A stretch of DNA of 20,816 nucleotides, from assembly GCA_937952085.1 (NCBI GenBank), contig CALFYQ010000261.1, forward strand, positions 1 to 20,816. Reading direction: 5' to 3'. Below, one piece after another: positions 20,178 to 20,816 of this stretch. The notes under the pieces were generated by a model. It saw only the letters and a list, made by a program, of their open reading frames with translations. It did no database searches and was not told where the DNA came from. Both the position numbers and the translations under genes were made by a program. How positions within the stretch are numbered: position 1 is the stretch's first letter; every line of letters begins with the position of its first letter. The stretch comes from an uncultured Paracoccaceae bacterium. Its GTDB lineage: Bacteria > Pseudomonadota > Alphaproteobacteria > Rhodobacterales > Rhodobacteraceae.

Positions 20178-20190
20178 CCGGTTCCTGCGG

Positions 20191-20664
20191 TCATCCGCGC
20201 CGCGCCCGCCGCCGCCCGAGAAGGGCGGCGCCGGCGAGCGCGAGGGCGAAGGGCCCGAACCCGGCCGGCAGCGGCACGGCGCCGATCGGCGCCTCGCCAT
20301 CCGAAGGGTCGAAGATGGAGAGATCGAACTGCGACGCGGAGAGGCCGATGGTCGCAAAGGCCGCATTGTCGCGGAAGTTGATCACTTCATCGGTCGAATC
20401 CGAGATGCCGGCGACCGGAGTGAAGCGCCGAACTTCGTCGAAGAAGAACGTGGATCCTGCGAAGACGGCCGACATGCCCGAAAAGCTGGTCAGTTCGTCC
20501 CGTGAAAAGAGGCCGTCATTGTCGAGGTCGTCGAAATCGATGAACCAGTCGCCGAAGATGCCGACGCGAGACTCTGCAAAGAGCCTCAGCGTCGTCGCCT
20601 CGGCGGCGGGCGCCGTCAATGCCGCAGCCATGGCCACGGCGGCGATCGCCATTGGTTTCCGCAT
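20191..20664 (-). CDS. VPLPA-CTERM sorting domain protein with EF-hand-like loop
   Basis: A 157-residue exported protein. A signal peptide (about 1-23, ending AAEA) is followed by a compact domain with a canonical 12-residue calcium loop DLDNDGLFSRDE (about 46-57; acidic or Ser at 1, 3, 5, 9 and 12, Gly at 6). The C-terminus is a VPLPA-CTERM tripartite signal: VPLPAGFGP, a hydrophobic helix (FALALAGAALLG) and a basic tail RRRARRG. Such proteins are recognised by an exosortase-type system and displayed on or released from the cell surface, often with exopolysaccharide. AAGGAGG precedes the ATG at 20664. No exosortase gene is in the window. Calcium binding is inferred from the loop alone. Confidence 0.88.
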   Translation of the reverse strand: MRKPMAIAAVAMAAALTAPAAEATTLRLFAESRVGIFGDWFIDFDDLDNDGLFSRDELTSFSGMSAVFAGSTFFFDEVRRFTPVAGISDSTDEVINFRDNAAFATIGLSASQFDLSIFDPSDGEAPIGAVPLPAGFGPFALALAGAALLGRRRARRG

Positions 20665-20816
20665 GCCTCTATCTCCTCCTTACAGGCGGCCGGAGCGGCC
20701 GCGCCCACGGCTTCGAGATACGGGAGAGAGACGCGGTTCAGAACGTCCGGCGCCGCTAACGAGTTGTTAGCCATGGCGCAACGAGGCCGATGCGGCCGCA
20801 GGCGACGATGATTTCA
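20665..20816. other. Upstream region of the VPLPA-CTERM gene with operator-like palindrome
   Basis: No gene is seen in the 152 bases to the window edge. On the minus strand TATCTC (20720-20715) with TTCTGA (20743-20738), 17 bp apart, is a possible promoter. Upstream of it GCTAAC/GTTAGC (20755-20760 and 20766-20771) form a perfect 17-bp operator-like palindrome. Confidence 0.4.

Overview
The window is about 20.8 kb of very GC-rich bacterial DNA with alphaproteobacterial gene content. A VPLPA-CTERM surface protein, a DUF1203 protein, a YdcH-like DUF465 protein and the style of the uvrC, accA and ychF genes all point to Rhodobacterales (Paracoccaceae-like), probably one of the high-GC genera. 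This is inferred from protein families and codon bias. No rRNA, tRNA, CRISPR array, insertion sequence or integrase is visible.

Layout. 1-2705: a secreted RidA-like protein, a DUF465 protein (minus), an S49 peptidase with a small membrane/zinc-ribbon-like protein coupled to it through an overlapping CTG codon, and a FolM/pteridine-reductase-like SDR. 2706-3099: a 394-bp AT-richer spacer with a terminator-like hairpin, a perfect DnaA-box 9-mer, nested inverted repeats and a G9 tract, then uvrC (3100-5004). 5006-8352: a metabolic cluster in which an arylmalonate decarboxylase homolog (minus) diverges from an IlvD/EDD dehydratase and a beta-hydroxyacid dehydrogenase that overlap by 8 bp. 8353-11559: housekeeping genes accA and ychF, with a 41-codon TTG-start ORF and a carboxymuconolactone-decarboxylase family protein between them.

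11578-13533: a 59-aa acidic protein converges on an HD-domain phosphohydrolase (nested inverted repeat across both stops). A small membrane-anchored protein and a glutathione S-transferase follow. 13534-14820 is about 1.29 kb with no convincing gene but with several perfect inverted repeats and a cluster of ATGAATGG repeats. 14821-19597 looks like an envelope signalling locus: a peptidoglycan-binding lipoprotein, a secreted FecR-like protein, a CHASE2 class III adenylate cyclase and, convergent with a 3-bp gap, a secreted caspase-like protein with a probable DUF4384 domain. 19642-20664 holds DUF1203 and VPLPA-CTERM genes, both on the minus strand.

Regulation. Many genes have a -10-like hexamer of the type TATCTT/TATCTC/TATGTC 16-18 bp downstream of a TTG-type -35, with short leaders. 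Two genes (S49 peptidase and caspase) have the hexamer so close to the ATG, with no Shine-Dalgarno, that leaderless mRNAs are likely. The best candidates for something new are the cyclase/caspase/lipoprotein/FecR-like locus, the decarboxylase/dehydratase/dehydrogenase cluster with its mirror-image start sites, and the structured gene-free island.
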